DNA of 64,000 nt from Psychrobacter sp. GTDB taxonomy: Bacteria > Pseudomonadota > Gammaproteobacteria > Pseudomonadales > Moraxellaceae. The position numbers were made by a program, and so were the translations under genes. Positions 62,114-64,000 of the stretch are shown piece by piece. Positions within the stretch are counted from its first letter, which is position 1. The number at the start of each line of letters is the position of its first letter. The stretch covers positions 1 to 64,000 of the forward strand of contig JARIDJ010000075.1 of assembly GCA_029267175.1 (NCBI GenBank), written 5' to 3'. Below the pieces are notes generated by a model. The model did not search any database, had not been told where the DNA came from, and worked only from the letters and a program-made list of their open reading frames with translations.

Positions 62114-63172
62114 GTGTCCGTACCTAATACCGCTACTATGCTAGATCCTGATTCAGCATTGCCGCCCTCTAAACCCTCTAAGCCTAATCGCCTAAAACTC
62201 ATTTACGATATCGTGATGCTGATTGTCATTACTATCGATTTAGTGTTAATCAGTTTTGATGCTATTTTGATGAGTAGCTTTAGTAGTAATGTGGCAGGAT
62301 GGCTAGCGCTTAGTGAGGGCCTGAACTGGTATCGAGAAGAGCTGCATGATCCTCTACGAACAGCTGGCGGGTTTTTTACCTTATTTTTGATTTATGAGCT
62401 GCTAGGGCGCTGGGCGATTGCTATCAAACAAAAGCTCTATTATCGTTGGTTTTTCTTTCCTTTTATCCATTGGTACGAGGTGCTTGGCTGTTTTCCTCAG
62501 CTGCGAGCGCTACGCTTGTTTCGAGTGGTAGTCATCGGCCGCCGTTTGTATCAGCTTGGCTATCAAGTTTTGCCGCAGCCTTGGCTGAACCGTATCAAAT
62601 TCTACATTGATCTGTTGTTAGAAGAGTTATCGGATCGGGTGATTTTGACCGCTATAGATAACTATCGGCAGCAGCTGACCAATCCTGAAATGCAAAAATC
62701 GCTTATTGAGTCAACGATCGGCCGTAACCGTCAGGAGATTGAGTCAGTGCTATTAGCACTATTACGCACTCAGCTAGCGCCGCAGCTAAAAAAACTTAGT
62801 GGTCAAACTGCTAGCGACGATATTATAGCGCGTGAGGTGGGCAACGCTATCGAGGACGGGATCGCTAATACACCAGAGCTACATCGCTTATTACGTCTGA
62901 TTCCTATCGCTGGTAGTCTTATTGAATCACAGCTGCAAAGTATAGGCCACAGTATCGGACAGAATGCTGCCGCCTCGCTTAATAAGCGCTTGCTTGCTGA
63001 TAAGAACTTGGACCCGCTGATGATAGCTATTGCCAAAGGTGTAGCGCAATTGGATGTTGATAATAGTGCGTTTGATGCACTGATTGCTCAAATTATCGCT
63101 GATAGTCTCACTGAATTTGAGGCACAAATAAAAGTGCAGCAGTGGAAGCATAAAGATATGCTGAGATTTTAA
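62114..63172 (+). CDS. Membrane protein with voltage-sensor-like segment, unknown function
   Basis: 352 residues from a GTG at 62114, two bases after the acyltransferase stop. Membrane helices lie at about 26-52 (LIYDIVMLIVITIDLVLISFDAILM) and 80-105, and a basic helix LRALRLFRVVVIGRRLYQLG (about 130-149) resembles an S4 voltage-sensor helix. No pore domain follows. The C-terminal half is a soluble, Leu/Gln/Glu-rich helical region (QQLTNPEMQKSLIES, LLALLRTQLAPQL, LDPLMIAIAKGVAQLD). The family is not recognised by name; a voltage-sensor relation is a pattern inference only. Confidence 0.6.
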   Translation: MSVPNTATMLDPDSALPPSKPSKPNRLKLIYDIVMLIVITIDLVLISFDAILMSSFSSNVAGWLALSEGLNWYREELHDPLRTAGGFFTLFLIYELLGRWAIAIKQKLYYRWFFFPFIHWYEVLGCFPQLRALRLFRVVVIGRRLYQLGYQVLPQPWLNRIKFYIDLLLEELSDRVILTAIDNYRQQLTNPEMQKSLIESTIGRNRQEIESVLLALLRTQLAPQLKKLSGQTASDDIIAREVGNAIEDGIANTPELHRLLRLIPIAGSLIESQLQSIGHSIGQNAAASLNKRLLADKNLDPLMIAIAKGVAQLDVDNSAFDALIAQIIADSLTEFEAQIKVQQWKHKDMLRF

Positions 63173-63333
63173 TAAATTTTTTGTCGATAGCGCTAATATT
63201 TATTAGCAAAGACTTGTTAATCTCTAGTGACCCTTAGTACACTGTCAACTTATCAACACCCCCTAAATAAAAAGCAGATTTTTAATTTTATCCTCCTCGA
63301 TGCTTTAAGCTTAGTCTTTTAAGGATTTGTATA

Positions 63334-64000
63334 ATGACCATGACGGATACTGATAATCAAGCATCCACCGCTGCTCCTGCGATGAATTTTTATGGCAAGA
63401 TGTTGACCTTTTCACGCTTACAGCTAAATACCAATGATTTGAGTCTAGTAGAGGCGCAGTTAGCCAAAACTCATAGCAATAAAGCTAGCAATATACCGGT
63501 GATTATTGATAGTGATATCGAGCAAGATTTGCCTGCGTTAACTGAGCTATTGTGGTCATGGGGACTACAGCCCATCGGCGTAGTAACAGGTATCTTAGAA
63601 GAACAAGCACGGGCGCAGCGTTTGGCGATATTTCCAGCGGACGGTAAGCGTATCGAGCGTATTTTGCCGACCAAAAAAGCTATAGTTAAGCCAGTAGTTT
63701 CTGACAGTGCAGAAGCTGTAACTACTGATCCTTCTATCGAAAATCAAACCGCTGTAACCAGTGCTAGCAATCAAGCAGCTGAGCTCCCCGATACTCACGA
63801 GACTTTGCTTAGCAGCGAGCATATAACCAGTTTGATTTATGATCAGATGCTACGCTCAGGCCAAAGCATAAATCATGTTGGTGGCGATCTGATCTTAACC
63901 AATAGCATAAATAGTGGCGCTGAAGCTATCACTGATAATAGCCTACATGTTTATGGCCGTGCACAAGGACGTCTGGTAGCTGGGGCCACAGGCGATAAAG
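63334..64000 (+). CDS. minC: Septum site-determining protein MinC (3' end beyond window)
   Basis: An inhibitor of FtsZ ring placement. The frame opens at the ATG at 63334 with AAGGA nine bases upstream and stays open to the window edge (222 codons). The N-terminal domain includes FSRLQLNTNDLSLVEAQLA and VIIDSDIEQDLPALTELLWSWGLQPIGVV. The MinC C-terminal beta domain begins YDQMLRSGQSINHVGGDLILTNSINSGAEAI...LHVYGRAQGRLVAGATGDK. A spacer of about 50 residues (Ala/Thr/Glu-rich) separates them. minD and minE are expected downstream, outside the window. Confidence 0.93.
   Translation, partial: MTMTDTDNQASTAAPAMNFYGKMLTFSRLQLNTNDLSLVEAQLAKTHSNKASNIPVIIDSDIEQDLPALTELLWSWGLQPIGVVTGILEEQARAQRLAIFPADGKRIERILPTKKAIVKPVVSDSAEAVTTDPSIENQTAVTSASNQAAELPDTHETLLSSEHITSLIYDQMLRSGQSINHVGGDLILTNSINSGAEAITDNSLHVYGRAQGRLVAGATGDK

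Overview
The window looks like a Psychrobacter-type chromosome (Moraxellaceae, Gammaproteobacteria). This rests on the moderate G+C, AT-rich intergenic DNA, protein sequence character, and a gene set of murJ, ribF, DUF2789, mdh, miaB, argE, UPF0149/coiled-coil/zapA, glyQS, ahpC/oxyR and minC. No species can be named from the sequence alone. About 58 protein genes, one tRNA, 18 intrinsic terminators and several regulatory sites are supported. No CRISPR array, rRNA or complete insertion sequence was seen; only the 5' end of a likely IS630-type transposase sits at the left edge.

Layout. 0-13 kb is mostly housekeeping: lipid II flippase, a lipoprotein, a GNAT enzyme, RibF, malate dehydrogenase, an RNase T2-like secreted protein that has lost its catalytic residues, a lytic transglycosylase, MiaB, and RtcB with a small basic partner gene. 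13-22 kb holds a LysE exporter, a deaminase/ArgE group with a UPF0149 gene, the coiled-coil/zapA pair facing them, and glyQS. 22-26 kb carries PspC, a NadR-like/PnuC pair for nicotinamide riboside salvage, an Mpo1-like protein and an SDR. 27-33 kb has a PKMT-like methyltransferase, tRNA-Gly(GCC), an M48 lipoprotein protease, BolA, SirB, a J-domain membrane protein and TrxC.

34-39 kb is a sulfur/persulfide module: DUF2892 protein, Blh-type persulfide dioxygenase, a BigR/SqrR-like ArsR sensor with its paired cysteines, a SulP anion transporter and two DUF442 phosphatase-like/sulfurtransferase proteins. One DUF442 gene lies between two inverted copies of a ~140-bp MITE-like repeat. The remnant of a BASS-family transporter follows.

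39-46 kb is an accessory defence island: a type I restriction-modification operon hsdM-hsdS-(AlbA_2 ATP-binding protein)-hsdR on the minus strand. 46-51.5 kb is peroxide defence (AhpF, AhpC, OxyR) with a stress SDR. 53-60 kb is an iron-responsive locus (imelysin IrpA, di-haem DUF1111, second imelysin, DUF1513). It has Fur-box-like sites placed on candidate promoters and an intrinsic terminator in the leader of the second unit. The window ends with an OmpA-family lipoprotein, a PlsC-type acyltransferase, a voltage-sensor-like membrane protein and the start of minC.

The best leads for something new are the MITE pair in the persulfide locus, the type I RM operon with the embedded AlbA_2 gene, the RNase T2 and NadR proteins with lost catalytic motifs, and the terminator-in-leader arrangement of the iron locus.
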